Source of the DNA: Xylogone sp. PMI_703 | Taxonomy: Eukaryota > Ascomycota > Leotiomycetes | Direction of reading: 5' to 3' | Length of the DNA stretch: 64,000 bases | NCBI GenBank assembly: GCA_021399445.1 | Contig: JAJTUQ010000005.1 | Span: 4,898,001-4,962,000 of the forward strand | In this document: positions 22,643 through 33,357 of the stretch, in pieces | How the letters are laid out: the number at the start of each line of letters is the position of its first letter | How positions within the stretch are numbered: the stretch's first letter is position 1 | The notes under the pieces: model-generated | What the model saw: the letters and a program-made list of their open reading frames with translations, nothing else | What the model was told of the DNA's origin: nothing | Databases searched by the model: none | Position numbers and translations under genes: made by a program

Positions 22643-25104
22643 TTATAACTTGTTCTTTGGTTCTAAAAGCTCCTCCACCTTTGCGAACTGGTAATAGTAA
22701 TCCAAGGATTCCGGATTGAGCAGAGTTCCACTAGGCTTGATTATCTTGCCAGAAACGATCTGTTTCACTGGTAATTCGACCTTCTTCAAGTTTACAGTTG
22801 TCTGTAGAAAGAATATTAGCATGAGTCTCTATTTATATCTCATTTAGCTCGTTTTACTTACTGGGATAGCGGGCGTCTCGAATATGTATTTGGGAACATG
22901 TCGGGGACTGAGTTCCTTTCGAATGGCGGCCTTGATGTCGTTGATAAGCTTGGTGGTTAATTTCTCTCCAGCCTTCATCAAGCAAAATAACATGACTGAT
23001 TCGTCTATGTCCTTTGGCCTTCGCTGTCCTACACAGATTGCGTCTACTAGTTGGGGGAAGCCATTCTCCAATACACTATAAATCTCAGCAGATCCGAATC
23101 TCACACCAGAGGGATTGAGAACCCCATCCGCACGACCAAGGAATAAGAGATTTTTGGTTGTAGGATGAATCATGACAAAGTCTCCGTGCGTCCATACATT
23201 ATCGTACTTCTCGAAGTAGGCACTGAAATATCTCTCGCCGCCTTTGTCATTCCAGAAGAATACGGGCATGTTGGGGAAAGCGGCTGTGGCTACAAGTTCT
23301 CCAGGGGTTCCATGGTCCACTGGGACGCCTTTAACGCCACGGCCACCTTCAATCAGGGAATCGTAGACTGCGATTGGGACTCCTAAGCTTGGGCCTTGAG
23401 TACCGCCAACGTAGACTGGTGTTAAGGGATTTTCCTTGGAGTACGTTAGCATCAACAAATGGTAGGTAGATACCCATGTGGACTCACTATACCAAAGCAA
23501 CCAGCCTATTCGTTAAGTCAGTATTGAACAGTCTTCAGTATTGGAAGTTGAAGATGATCTCACCAAATCAGTACCACCGGATATATTACACAAATGCACT
23601 TTCGAAGGAAATGCAACATCATAGAACCACTCGAACAAATGGTCCGGTAACACCATTCCTGTGCTTGTAACGCCCTTCAAGTTCGAAAGATCCGTTACAT
23701 CCTTAGGAACAATATTGTTCTTCACCATCTCCTGCATCCATCGTGGACTTATCCCCAAATCCGTTACTCGCAACTCACCAAGCAACTCTACGAATCGCCT
23801 CGGGTTGGGTTGGAATGGACTGCCATCATACAAGATTGCGTGGGCTCCGGGGAGAAGGTTCATTACCTGAGCGAAGTACATAATCCAGCCTGTTGTGGTA
23901 TATTGCAGCGTCGTGCTCGTGGCGGAAATTTCTCTGTGTAGCCCACCTTCCTTTACTCCATTCAATAGACAACCACCGATGGAGTGCACTATACACTTGG
24001 GCATGCCCGTTGTGCCTGACGAGTAGGCGATCAAGAACGGATCTCGGAATGCGGTATTCTCAAAAGCTGGTGCGGGCTGTCCAGAAGCTTTCGAGAGGAA
24101 TGACGCAAGGGTTTGGGTTCTTGGGATGGAGCTGATATCCTTTGGCCTATCATAAAAACGTGGTATGGAGACCAAGCCTTTGAATTCGGGAATATCTTTC
24201 ATTCCCTGTACTATTTGGGTCATTTTGTCCCCTAGATCGATCTTCTTGCCGTTATAGATTGCGAGGTCGTCCATGAAGATGAACTATTTACATGAAGTCA
24301 GCTTTGGGAATCCGGGTGACCAAAACGAAGAGCAAGAGAGGAGAGAGCGGCTTTCTCAAACCTTTGGTGATATCTGCAGTGTCCTTTGCAAAATACCCTG
24401 TACGCCCATATCCGTCGAGGAGCTACTAAACAGCCCACCCAGCGTCGTAACAGCCAAGAAAACTTTCAATGTATCCACGCTGTTACTCGCCACGGCTACG
24501 ATGCGGTCTCCTTTCCCTACACCCCAAGCTTTCATCGCGGCTGCAAGTGTGGAAACCTCTTTCCTCAGCTGGCCCCATGTCACGGTTCTGATCTTTGTCC
24601 CACCTTCCCTTACCTCCGTGAGCGCAACTTTGGAGTCTTCCTTGCCAATTGTGCCCCGCTGCGAGGTTGGGGCGCCGGGGACGCGAGTGTAGAGTAGATT
24701 CTCGGCAAAGTTGATGTGGACGCCGGAAAACCAGTGGGGAACAGAATCGATGCGGGCAGATTCGTCGACGACGGTGGTGTAGGTGCCGGAGTAGATGAGG
24801 GAGACGAAGTGGAAGAGGTGGTGGTAGAACTGGGCGCGATTCTGGACGGAGTATTGGTAGAGATCCCAGAATGACTGTGTAGTGAAGCTCAGTTAGCTTG
24901 TGCATTTATGGGAGTTGTTGGTAGGCGCATTATATAATTTGAGAGACGGTATCTTTGGGAATTGGAGAGATAGATAAGAATAGAGGGACATACATCAAGA
25001 TTGAGATTTTGCTTCTGGTTGATCTCCTGCATCAGCTTATACATATCCGTTGACTTGGGATCTGAATGCTCCCAGAGCTTCCGGGGCACATCCAGGGACT
25101 CCAT
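22643..25104 (-). CDS. AACS: Acetoacetyl-CoA synthetase (ANL superfamily)
   Basis: Activates acetoacetate with ATP and CoA in the cytosol. Six exons join in frame to 697 aa: 24994-25104, 24362-24874, 23564-24283, 23488-23505, 22862-23434 and 22643-22801. The N-terminus has SFWDLYQYSVQNRAQF and HWFSGVHINFAENLL, the ACAS_N region. The adenylate-forming signature is YSSGTTGMPK in exon 3. Exon 4 is only 18 nt and supplies AGCFGI, completing GGTDLAGCFGIENPL, which is strongly conserved in these enzymes. GRADGVLNPSGVRFGSAEIY is the hinge and VSGKIIKPSG carries the C-terminal lysine. Intron 2 uses a GTTTGA donor, weak but required by frame. Length and order match fungal AACS rather than acetyl-CoA synthetase. 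Confidence 0.92.
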
Positions 25105-26515
25105 TGCTGCTTTAGCAAGGCCAATTTGAGAGTTGAGATCAGGACAAAGAGAAGCGCGTCGTATGAAATAAAGACTTTAATTCTGTCATAAATCTAAGAA
25201 GCAGAAAGGGAGAGGTGAAAGAGAAGAGAGGAAGGGAAGAGAAAATAGAAGAAAATAAAACGGCCATCGGAGCTGTATAACACCTCGGCGAAGCGACACG
25301 GCTTTGCTGCTGCAAGGGGGAAGGAAGAGCGATAACGGGGGAGCTGGAGAGGCCTCGGCCCCACCCCCGCATTGCTTACTCTGGGGTTGCTATTGGCCGA
25401 AGCTTAATCCCCGGGGTTTGGTCCGATGTATAAATGTATATCCATGAGCTACTTATTGCTGAGATATATGCATAAAGTATTCCTTTACAATTAGACCTAT
25501 CACACTACCTCCTTCGGGTTTCGGTCTTGAATACGTCGTATGTGGATGTCTTGGTCAGGGCGAGGTGACTACCCCATACAACAAGTCCCCCGTTATCAGG
25601 TCCGGCATCTTGGAATTGGGGTTCCGGCTTCCGGAGCCAGCTTAAGAAGCCGAGTTTACCCCTTATGCCTAGGTTTGCTCCGTATACGTATTTTTGTATG
25701 ATTACTGATTAGGAATCACTGATCGAAGCACGAGGGAGCTATTGCTATTCATAAGTATAACATGGTTCTGTCTCTCGATTTTCTTTCTATTATTGATTTC
25801 AATTCGCTGGTAACCTGTTTCTGATATCTGGCAACTGCAGATGGCTTTAAATCTCTCAACAGCTTGATAATTCGATAGAACAAGCACTTGCTATATTCTT
25901 CTCCCTTTGCAAGGAATAAGTACCTCTATCTAAAACCGAGGGTCTTTCCTCTTCCGTAATAGAGGTGGGAACCGCCGAGTGCCTGAGGCGCACACACAAC
26001 ACAGCTCCAAAGCTCCGTCATTTCGGCCGTAATCCCAGCAACCATGCATTCATTTTATCAGTCCTCCACAGTACCAAGACTAAAACATCCACTATTCTGC
26101 TTAATAACGAGCTCCACGCACGATAGTTCCAAGAAGGAAAGATTATTCTGATTGCCACCATCTTATCTTACATATGCATCGGCGAAAAGTGGGACGGGAC
26201 ATCTAGCATGTCGGGTTTCGGACCATTCAGACGCTCCGCAATGGTAATGTGGCTGCGAGGCGTGGACGTCCTCAGATCTTAAGATCTCGTGTTGCTGGCG
26301 TGGACCCCGATGGATAACCTTATTAACCCACAGTTCTTTTGCTATCCACTACTCTTTTAACCTTTTACTAATCTTTTCTTTCCACTCTTGAGGATCAATT
26401 GACTAGACGCGGTGATAGTTGCCATTATATTCAATTACAGAAGCCCACTGCTCAACTTCCTCTTCTACGCTGGTCTTAGGGAAGCATACGGAATACATCT
26501 ACAACCTCTTTAAAA
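25105..26515. other. Divergent promoter region
   Basis: About 1.4 kb between the leftward AACS gene and the rightward membrane-protein gene. A T/C-rich (minus strand) stretch near 25180-25260 is probably the AACS leader. No exon recognised. Confidence 0.45.
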
Positions 26516-27070
26516 ATGTCACGATACTGGCCCCATCCTGGCTATGCAGAAGAGCAGCCCCTCGCCCACACAATCCTCACTACCCACGTCATGACCCGCG
26601 CCTTCCAACTCGGCTCAGCAATCGGCCTCGTCCTGGGCGGCACAACCTACACCCTCCGGCGCTTCTCCCTCCTGCGCGCTCCTCCCACCCCGCGATCACT
26701 CCCAGTCACCCTCCTGCGCGGCATGGGCTTCAGCTCCGTCGCGACAATGGGCTTCCTTGCAGTCGGATTACCCATCATGATGCGCGGCAAGGAGGAGATC
26801 GAGTGGAAGGATCGCGCGTGGAGGCTCTGCGAGAATGAGCCGCAGATGAGGATGGATGGCTCGACGTATGTAGGGATGGGCGCTGGTGCGGTTGCTGCGG
26901 CTGCGATGGGGATGGGCGAGAGAGGACGCGCACTCGTGGCGGCGACGGGGTGGAGGGGAAGAGTGGGAGTGGTGGGCATTGGGGCGCTGATTGGAACTGT
27001 GGATGGGATGGCGAGGAAAGGGGTGTCGGGGGGGACGAAGGGGGAGGTGAGAGAGGAGGAGAAGATATAG
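26516..27070 (+). CDS. Small multi-pass membrane protein of unknown function (DUF1757-like)
   Basis: Single exon, 184 aa, GC-rich. It begins MSRYWPHPGYAEEQPLAHTILTTHV. Four hydrophobic or Gly/Ala-rich segments are visible: about 30-48, 74-90, 117-132 and 147-163. Paired helices with GxxxG-like spacing recall fungal proteins grouped as DUF1757, and the His/Ala-rich N-terminal pattern agrees, but this is from memory of the family look, not a search. The C-terminus is charged (GGTKGEVREEEKI). No targeting signal is obvious. The overlapping frames on both strands are composition shadows of its high GC. Confidence 0.7.
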   Translation: MSRYWPHPGYAEEQPLAHTILTTHVMTRAFQLGSAIGLVLGGTTYTLRRFSLLRAPPTPRSLPVTLLRGMGFSSVATMGFLAVGLPIMMRGKEEIEWKDRAWRLCENEPQMRMDGSTYVGMGAGAVAAAAMGMGERGRALVAATGWRGRVGVVGIGALIGTVDGMARKGVSGGTKGEVREEEKI

Positions 27071-27435
27071 GGGAGAAAGTGTATATGGTGGATGACAATT
27101 GAAGAGCTAAAGGTGTTTATAAATTTCTGTGGTTGTCTGTAAGCTGGTAAGATGGTTGGGAGATTTGTATATTATATCACTATGGGCGAGTTGAAAATGG
27201 GATGCGCAGTTGGGATTCATTGATACGAGGTATGAGGTATACACATACTTGGGCATGAATATAGACAGATCCTCACGACTCAATAATGAATATCATTTTA
27301 TCTTCCAAGTTTCACAAAACACCTATCCATGAACTCCACGCTATGGATGCTATGTCCCTCCTTTCCAAAGTACCCTATCAGTCCTTGTAAAACAGAATGC
27401 TTCCGTACCATGAAAGAGATGCAAGTCATCACACA
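27071..27435. other. Convergent 3' spacer
   Basis: 3' untranslated regions of the DUF1757-like gene and the Cdc16 gene. Nothing else seen. Confidence 0.5.
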
Positions 27436-29527
27436 TTATTCGTCATCGCTCAGGTCCATCAAACTAGCGCCTTCGGATTCGGCGCCAGTGCTGATTCGAG
27501 CTCCATATCTCCCCTTCTGCTTCCCCTTTCCATTCCTCCTTGATGCAGCGGAGGCTGCTTCAATCTTTCTCATCTGGAGTTCCCTCTCGAATTCAATATC
27601 GTCATCTAGCTCCTCGTTCGCAGTGGTACCGCCTTCGACCGTTTCTTCTAGCGCCTTATTTAATAATTCTGTCGCAATAGGATCCTGCGGCGAGATAGCT
27701 AATGCCTCATGGAATACCTGGACTGCTTCAAATGGCCGTCGTTGTTCCATTAGGACGAGTCCTTTCGCACAGAATACTGCTGGATCCTTGCCGCCCTGTC
27801 GAAGTACTTCATCGAATTCATTCAGCGCAACTTCCCATGACTGTAATCTCCTGAATGCGTGCCCAAGGTTTGTCCGTGTTGCAATCCAGGCACTGGGATC
27901 ACTGTCGATCTCTTCCACAATCTCTAGAGCTTTTGTAAACATCGTGACTGCGTCTTCAAGTCGATCCTGATGGTAGAACACCACGCCCATCTCATTATAT
28001 AGTAAAGGATCTGTCTTGCAAAGCCCATATGCCGTCTTCAAAAACTCGTCCGCAAGGGTCATATTATTCAACATATGATTCTGCATGCCCAGAAACAGCT
28101 GAGGTAGATGTGTGCCCATGAATAGGCGGGCTGCGGTTGAGTATGCCGAGATAGCTTGGTCATGTTCTCCCTCCGCAGCAAATGTATGTGCAAAGCCAAT
28201 CCATGCGGGCCCAAAATGTGGATCCATCATACTTGCCTTGCTGAAATACCGCCGAGCTTCAGCAATCTTATCAATGGCCAAGTAATATATCCCTACTGCA
28301 AGCCATGTGCAAGGTTCGTCTGGGTGGTTATCAGCAACGTCGTGTGATATGAGGAAAAGAGCATTTTTTAGTTTCAACTCGTATAAACATGCGAGGTGAA
28401 GAGGGTAAATGGTGAAATTATATTTATCTTCCTGGAGGATGGAGTTGGTGATAGCTAATGCATCCTTGAATCTACATTGTGTGAACAACAGGTCTGCTTT
28501 AGCGAGGAGGAGGTCGGGATTTGTAGAGAGATTGTAGTGTGTTGATAGTGTTTCCGTTGCGGTAGTGAAAGCTGTAGGATTTTTATACTTAGAAAGACGG
28601 GTTGTATAGAGCATCTTTGTAAATTCGGCGGCCTCTTGCGACACCGAAGTGTCATCTGTCACGGAAATCGAATCAAAGTCTAACGATTCTAGAAACTGCC
28701 ATTCTTCATCTGGAGACATGAGACAATTTTTCATAAGCTGCTCGAATGCTTCGAAGCATTGGACATCGATCCTTACTGCGTCCTTGTAGCACTCTTTCGC
28801 CCGGTCAAAAGCGTTCTGTTTTGCATAACATAGCCCTCTTAAGAAACACATCGCAGCTTCGAATCGTATATTTGCCACATCTTCCCGTGTAGATTCGTCT
28901 AATCGGTTGTGCCTCGTACTCTTCGCATGATGCGTCGAATTTGTTCTAGTATGCTGAATCTTCCTTCTGTTGTTGGTGGCACTCGAGATCAAATGGACCG
29001 GATTCTTTTCTCCCAGAACAGAAAGTGCCTCGTCAAATCGCCCTTGTTTAATCAGGCAATGCCCAGCCAAGTATCTACATGAAGGATTTCGCGCGATCAG
29101 ATCTTGTTTTGAGAGAAAGCTCTGTGCTCTGGTATAATTCCCGGTCGAGAAGTGCACTTGTGCCAGCCAAAAAGCATCTTTATCATCCTCTATAATTTAT
29201 TTAGTATGTTGTTAAAAATTCCAGACTCAGTCTCATAGCTTACGGGTTAAAGCCAAAAGCTTATCTCCAATGAATATGGCGGATTCATATTGGTGTTTGT
29301 TTAGTGCATCCTGCCGCCAATCTCTCAAGAACTTTTCCATCTTCGATGTCGCTGCATTCGTAGTATCCTATGCTCAAACACTCAAACACTAGAAGTATTG
29401 AACAATCAAATTTACTTATAGTGGAATTTCGTCGCCGGTTTTTCCGGCTAAAGCCATTCGTAGCAAGGGCTGTCTGAGGAGGGGAAGTCGCGAGCACATT
29501 TGACCTGACGCGAGGCTGAGAAAACAT
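27436..29527 (-). CDS. cut9: Anaphase-promoting complex subunit Cdc16/Cut9 (TPR protein)
   Basis: Scaffold TPR subunit of the APC/C ubiquitin ligase that drives anaphase and mitotic exit. Exons 29416-29527, 29244-29351 and 27436-29189 join in frame to 657 aa. The second exon gives MEKFLRDWRQDALNKHQYESA and then GDKLLALTQDDKDAFWLAQVHF, the conserved opening of Cdc16. Most of exon 3 is tandem TPR helices (for example AWIGFAHTFAAEGEHDQAISAYSTA split over two helices). The family-typical acidic C-terminus ends SLMDLSDDE. Exon 1 adds a basic Ser/Thr/Arg-rich leader of 37 residues; translation could instead start at the ATG at 29340. A basic insert around residues 130-150 is probably a loop. Confidence 0.92.
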
Positions 29528-29777
29528 GAGCTCGGCGATTGTGGATCGTGCGTGCTGCGCTATATTATTGGTCCACGGTAGTGTCCCTGGTTAGTCATCC
29601 GCGCCAGGCTCTGAACTTATCTAAAGCCTCATCTCCCGAAACATCGCCTCTCGAAAGACATACGACATTGCCCCCATTTTACGTTTGCTCATTCGTCACC
29701 TCCTCTTGATATTACAACAGGGAATTTGTTTGTGTTAATATAGTCTCTCCAACTGCTTAAATCTTCTCCAACTCAAC
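29528..29777. promoter_or_regulatory. Bidirectional promoter between Cdc16 and Yju2
   Basis: The two start codons face away from each other across only 250 bp, so both genes must share this promoter. A CCAAT box (as ATTGG on the + strand) lies at 29567-29571. Co-expression is inference. Confidence 0.55.
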
Positions 29778-30766
29778 ATGTCCGAGAGAAAGGTTGGTCC
29801 CTTCTATTTTGAGATTATGATTTTAATCTGGCTTCTAACTGTAAAACAGGTCCTGCAGAAGTACTTTCCGCCCGATTTTGACCCCTCCAAAATCGTGAGG
29901 AGTCGAGCTCCAAAACAAGCCGGCCCAAAAGTTCAAACCGTCCGTTTGATGGCACCGTTCCCGATGAAATGTACCTCATGCGGAGAATATATATACAAGG
30001 GTCGGAAATTTAATGCGCGGAAGGAAACGACAGATGAGAAGTACTACGCGATCAGTATTTTTAGGTTCTATATCCGATGTACAAGATGTTCTAGTGAAAT
30101 TGTAAGTACACATACATACTTTCGATTACATTCATTTGCTTGCGATTGTGTTTTATGGAGGGCCTGGTTGGCTACAGTTTGCGTTTTATTGTCGGCCTTG
30201 CTAACTGAAAGCCAATTTAGACGTTCAAGACGGACCCCAAAAATATGGACTATGTGTGCGAAAGAGGAGCTAAGAGGAACACCGAACCATGGAGAATGAA
30301 TGGTGGTGGGGTTCAGGAGACCGATGAAGAAAGGTTAGACAGATTAGAAAGGGAGGAAGAGGAGAAGAACGCAATGCAGGAGCTGGAGACAAAAACCCTT
30401 GAAGCGAAAACAGAGATGGCTGTTGCGGATGCTTTGGATGAAATACGAACAAGGAACGCTCGTAACGAAAGGGTTGGCAAAGATGGCTTAGAAGTGACTG
30501 TTGCCCGGGAAGCCATTGATGCAGAGCGAGAGAGGCAAGAGAAGGAAGACGAAGAGGCTGCTAGGCGGGCATTTATGAAGAAGTACGAGGCTATGGAGGA
30601 CATAATCCTTGAAGAGGATGAAGATACTGGAGAGGCTGGTCCGTCAAAAGTTGTCACGAAAGAACCCGCTTCAGAACCACCAGCGCCTAGTTTCAAGCGG
30701 ATTGTGAAAAAGAAGAAAGATTATGCTGGAGCTTTGGGTATCAAAAAGAAGCCATCTTTAGTTTGA
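29778..30766 (+). CDS. yju2: Yju2/Cwf16 step-one splicing factor
   Basis: Binds the catalytic spliceosome and supports branching. Exons 29778-29792, 29850-30101 and 30221-30766 give 270 aa. The first exon codes just MSERK, and splicing yields [20 protein letters not shown], the universal Yju2 start. The zinc-binding pair is C-T-S-C ([13 protein letters not shown]) and C-T-R-C ([11 protein letters not shown]), followed by [20 protein letters not shown], all family hallmarks. The C-terminal half is a long charged coiled coil ([17 protein letters not shown]...) ending with a Lys-rich tail ([19 protein letters not shown]). Intron 2 is 119 nt with branch GCTAACT. It shares its promoter with Cdc16. 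Confidence 0.95.
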
Positions 30767-31463
30767 TCAACACTACCGGTACTATTGAAAGAGTGCGGTT
30801 TCATATTCTGGCCTTGGATAAATCGGGACCTTTGATTTGACTTAGTTGACTTATTGGGAGCGCTAATCCGAATACCTTGAGCAGCTTGATACGGGCATGG
30901 AGTCAGGGCGTTCAACGAGTTGAGAAGGTCCGGCTTTTTAGTACCGGCCTCCGCTTATATTGGTGGAATAGATACAGAGTAATAGCTCTAAAATATTAAT
31001 TCCAGATAACACTCGTTCGTCTTATGATCCTTAACATTGAACAGCTACTCACTAACATCCTTTGCTCCAGTTTACGCTAGTCCAATTTCGGATGGAGGGG
31101 ACCCCATAAGCAGCTGGCAGAAAGTGGGGTCGGGATCTCACCGCCCTCGCACTCGGACGACCCTTCGTGCTGTCAAATTCTCCTTCCTCACCGCCGCATT
31201 TAAATTTTCTTTGCGTGAAGTTTGTCTTGCTCTGGTCAGTAGATCATTGGGCTCAGATATAGCAGTATATATGCATTAGCTACCTTTGACTCGACTCTCA
31301 TTTCCTTTCTGTCCCTGTCTTACCTCGGGAGCACTGCAGCTCTGACTGGACCGAGCCAACCCGACTATCGATTGGAATCAACTTCGGCTTGGACACGTGA
31401 GCAATTTTGATTTCTGTTCCTAAAGGAATATACTCACTCAGAGATAGGCCCAAAACCTCGAAT
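30767..31463. other. Intergenic promoter of the coactosin gene
   Basis: About 700 bp. GC-richer around 31080-31160, pyrimidine-rich just before the coactosin start. No separate exon is recognised; an untranslated first exon is possible. Confidence 0.4.
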
Positions 31464-31904
31464 ATGTCTGGCGTAAATTCCCCGGATATCCTCGCGGCTT
31501 ACGACGCCGTCCGCTCGGACAAAGATGAGACTAACTGGCTCATAATTTCTTATGCTGCAGCAACTGGCAATGCATTAAAGCTCTCTGGTACGGGAACTGG
31601 AGGGTTGACTGAGATGGCTCAAAAGCTCGACCCCAACGAAGCTCAATATGGATATGTTCGCGTGGAATATGCCAACGACTCAGAGAGCACTCGCGTCAAG
31701 TTTGCACTGGTCATCTGGATTGGTGAAGGAACCAAGGTTATGCGGAAGGCTAGGGTCAGCATTGAGAGTGGTGAGGTTAAGAAGGTTCTCGCGCACCACA
31801 GTATCCAGGTTGATGCTAGGGACAAGGGTGACTTGGAGGAGGCGGAGATCGTAAAGAGGCTCAGGAAGGCTGGTGGCGCCGACTATAATGGGGGACGGGG
31901 CTAG
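31464..31904 (+). CDS. Coactosin-like actin-binding protein (ADF-H domain)
   Basis: Single exon, 146 aa, the size of one ADF-homology domain. Visible features: PDILAAYDAVRSDKDETNWLI at the N-terminus, YGYVRVEYANDSESTRVKFALVIWIGE in the central sheet, and VKKVLAHHSIQVDARDKGDLEEAEIVKRL in the C-terminal helix. This matches coactosin, which binds F-actin without severing it and counters capping proteins. I start at the ATG at 31464; an upstream in-frame ATG at 31407 would add 19 residues with no family match. Confidence 0.9.
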   Translation: MSGVNSPDILAAYDAVRSDKDETNWLIISYAAATGNALKLSGTGTGGLTEMAQKLDPNEAQYGYVRVEYANDSESTRVKFALVIWIGEGTKVMRKARVSIESGEVKKVLAHHSIQVDARDKGDLEEAEIVKRLRKAGGADYNGGRG

Positions 31905-32430
31905 AACTGGGTGCAGGAGTACTGACGTGCATTTGGAGTCCGGTATAGAGGGATATAGAGCTTATTATCTACCAACATACGAATTTACGACAGCGTTATA
32001 TTCTAGCGTTCAACGATCTCTGGGGTCATTAATTATGTTTTAATTTAGCGTTGATTCCCCCGAAGCTGGTCTATTTTATTTGCGTTGAACTTGAGAGGGA
32101 ACGAAAATGGTGCTCCCGAATCCAGAGTGAACTTCAGGTTAGCAATTTCTTACACATACCTGAGATCGGATGTAATTACGTTCCAATAGGCTCTTTTGTG
32201 TCACACATTAGCTCAAACTCTTTCTCACGTAATGCGCTATCCGAGTAACGAATACACTCTATTGAATTTAGAGCTGTTGGATTGAATTGCGACCCATAAG
32301 GAGGACACTACCAAAGCGCTATGAATGACTGGGCATGTTTTTAATGTAGCCAGTAAAGACAGGAACCCGCTGACGATCGGCCGAGCTTAAACTCCAGTGG
32401 AGAACTCCATACAACGATCTCAAGCTCCCT
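31905..32430. other. Intergenic spacer
   Basis: Between the 3' ends of coactosin and the microexon locus. AT-rich from 31.98 kb; no coding signal. Confidence 0.4.
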
Positions 32431-33357
32431 TCAGCAGCTAGTAACTAGGTTATACCTTTTCACACCTGCCACATCGTAACGAATCAAGGGATCAGAGTCC
32501 TCACTGCCGGCCACCACATCGGTATTCTGCAATCAGGCTTTTCATCAACCGGGGAAGCCACTTACGGGCTATAATTGGCGACCACATTAGTATACGCTGC
32601 CAGCAATCAAGCCCTTCATCAATAGGGGAAGCCACTTACACACTAGAATTGGTAATTATATTAGTATACATTACCGGCAATTAAGCCATTCATCAATAGG
32701 GGAAAACTTACAGGCTGAAATTAACAACTATGTTAGTATACTCTACCAGCAACCAAGCTATTCATCAATAGGGGGAAACTTACAGGCTAAAAGTTGCAAA
32801 CCACGTTAGTATACGCTGCCAGCAATCAGGCATTTCTTCAATCGAGGAAGCCACTTACTTGCTAGAGATGCCAGTCATATTAGTATACGCTGCCAGCAAT
32901 CAGGCACTTCATTAATCGGGAAAGCCACTTACACCCTAGAATTCGCAACCACGTCAGTATACACTGCTAGCAATCAAGCCCTTCGTCAGTCGAGGAAGCC
33001 ACTTACAGGCTAGAATTAGAAGACTACGTTAGTATATACTGCTAGCAATCAAGCCCTTCGTCAATCAAGGAAGCTACTTACAGGCTAGAATTAGAAACTG
33101 TGTTAGTAATACACTACCAGCAATTAACACTTCGTCAATTAATGAAGCCGCTTACACACTAGAATTGGCAACCATATTAGTATACTACTACCCGAAAATC
33201 TTAAAATAGTAAAAGGGAAAGATAATAAACTTTATTAAAGTTGGTCTCAAGAAGTCTTTACTGTCTCACTTACATCCTCTGGAATTTTTGGTTCTTTCAC
33301 GACCATGCCCGTAGCTGCTCCGGCAAAGAGAGTGATAATGGTAACGGAGATCTTCAT
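32431..33357 (-). CDS. Candidate secreted-peptide gene built of nine single-codon (3-nt) exons
   Basis: Exon 1 (33274-33357) codes 28 residues starting MKISVTIITLFAGAATG, a good signal peptide, and ends E-D|GTAAGT in phase 0. Then come nine places where a YAG acceptor and a GTAAG donor are separated by exactly three bases: 33156-33158, 33082-33084, 33007-33009, 32933-32935, 32859-32861, 32784-32786, 32712-32714, 32640-32642 and 32566-32568. As codons these read Cys, Pro, Pro, Gly, Gln, Pro, Pro, Cys, Pro. The introns between them are 69-72 nt, each with TACTRAY about 17 nt before the acceptor. The end is uncertain: acceptor 32527 (39-nt intron) opens a 31-residue acidic last exon to the stop at 32431, while acceptor 32504 gives an immediate stop. 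I know no described family. Splicing is inferred from sequence signals only. Confidence 0.55.
32513..33190. repeat. Tandem array, about nine units of about 74 bp
   Basis: The landmark TTAGTATAC (+ strand) recurs at 32587, 32661, 32733, 32806, 32880, 32954 (as TCAGTATAC), 33029 and 33177, with a variant at 33103, i.e. every 72-75 bp. Units share a CCAGCAATCAAG...CTTCATCAAT core and CACTTAC...CTAGAATT. On the minus strand each unit equals one intron plus a three-base exon of the candidate gene described at 32431-33357. Units have diverged by substitutions and small indels, so the array is not a recent expansion. Confidence 0.9.

Noticed and set aside
26647..27098. Overlapping Pro/Ser-rich minus-strand frames
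   Set aside because: Composition shadows of the GC-rich DUF1757-like gene on the + strand.
32513..33190. Plain non-coding minisatellite
   Set aside because: I kept the repeat call but rejected this as a full explanation, because donor, branch and acceptor signals and the three-base spacing are all preserved and a signal-peptide exon ending in a phase-0 donor lies directly upstream.
32513..33190. CRISPR array
   Set aside because: Eukaryotic genome, units diverge along their whole length, and there is no repeat/spacer alternation.
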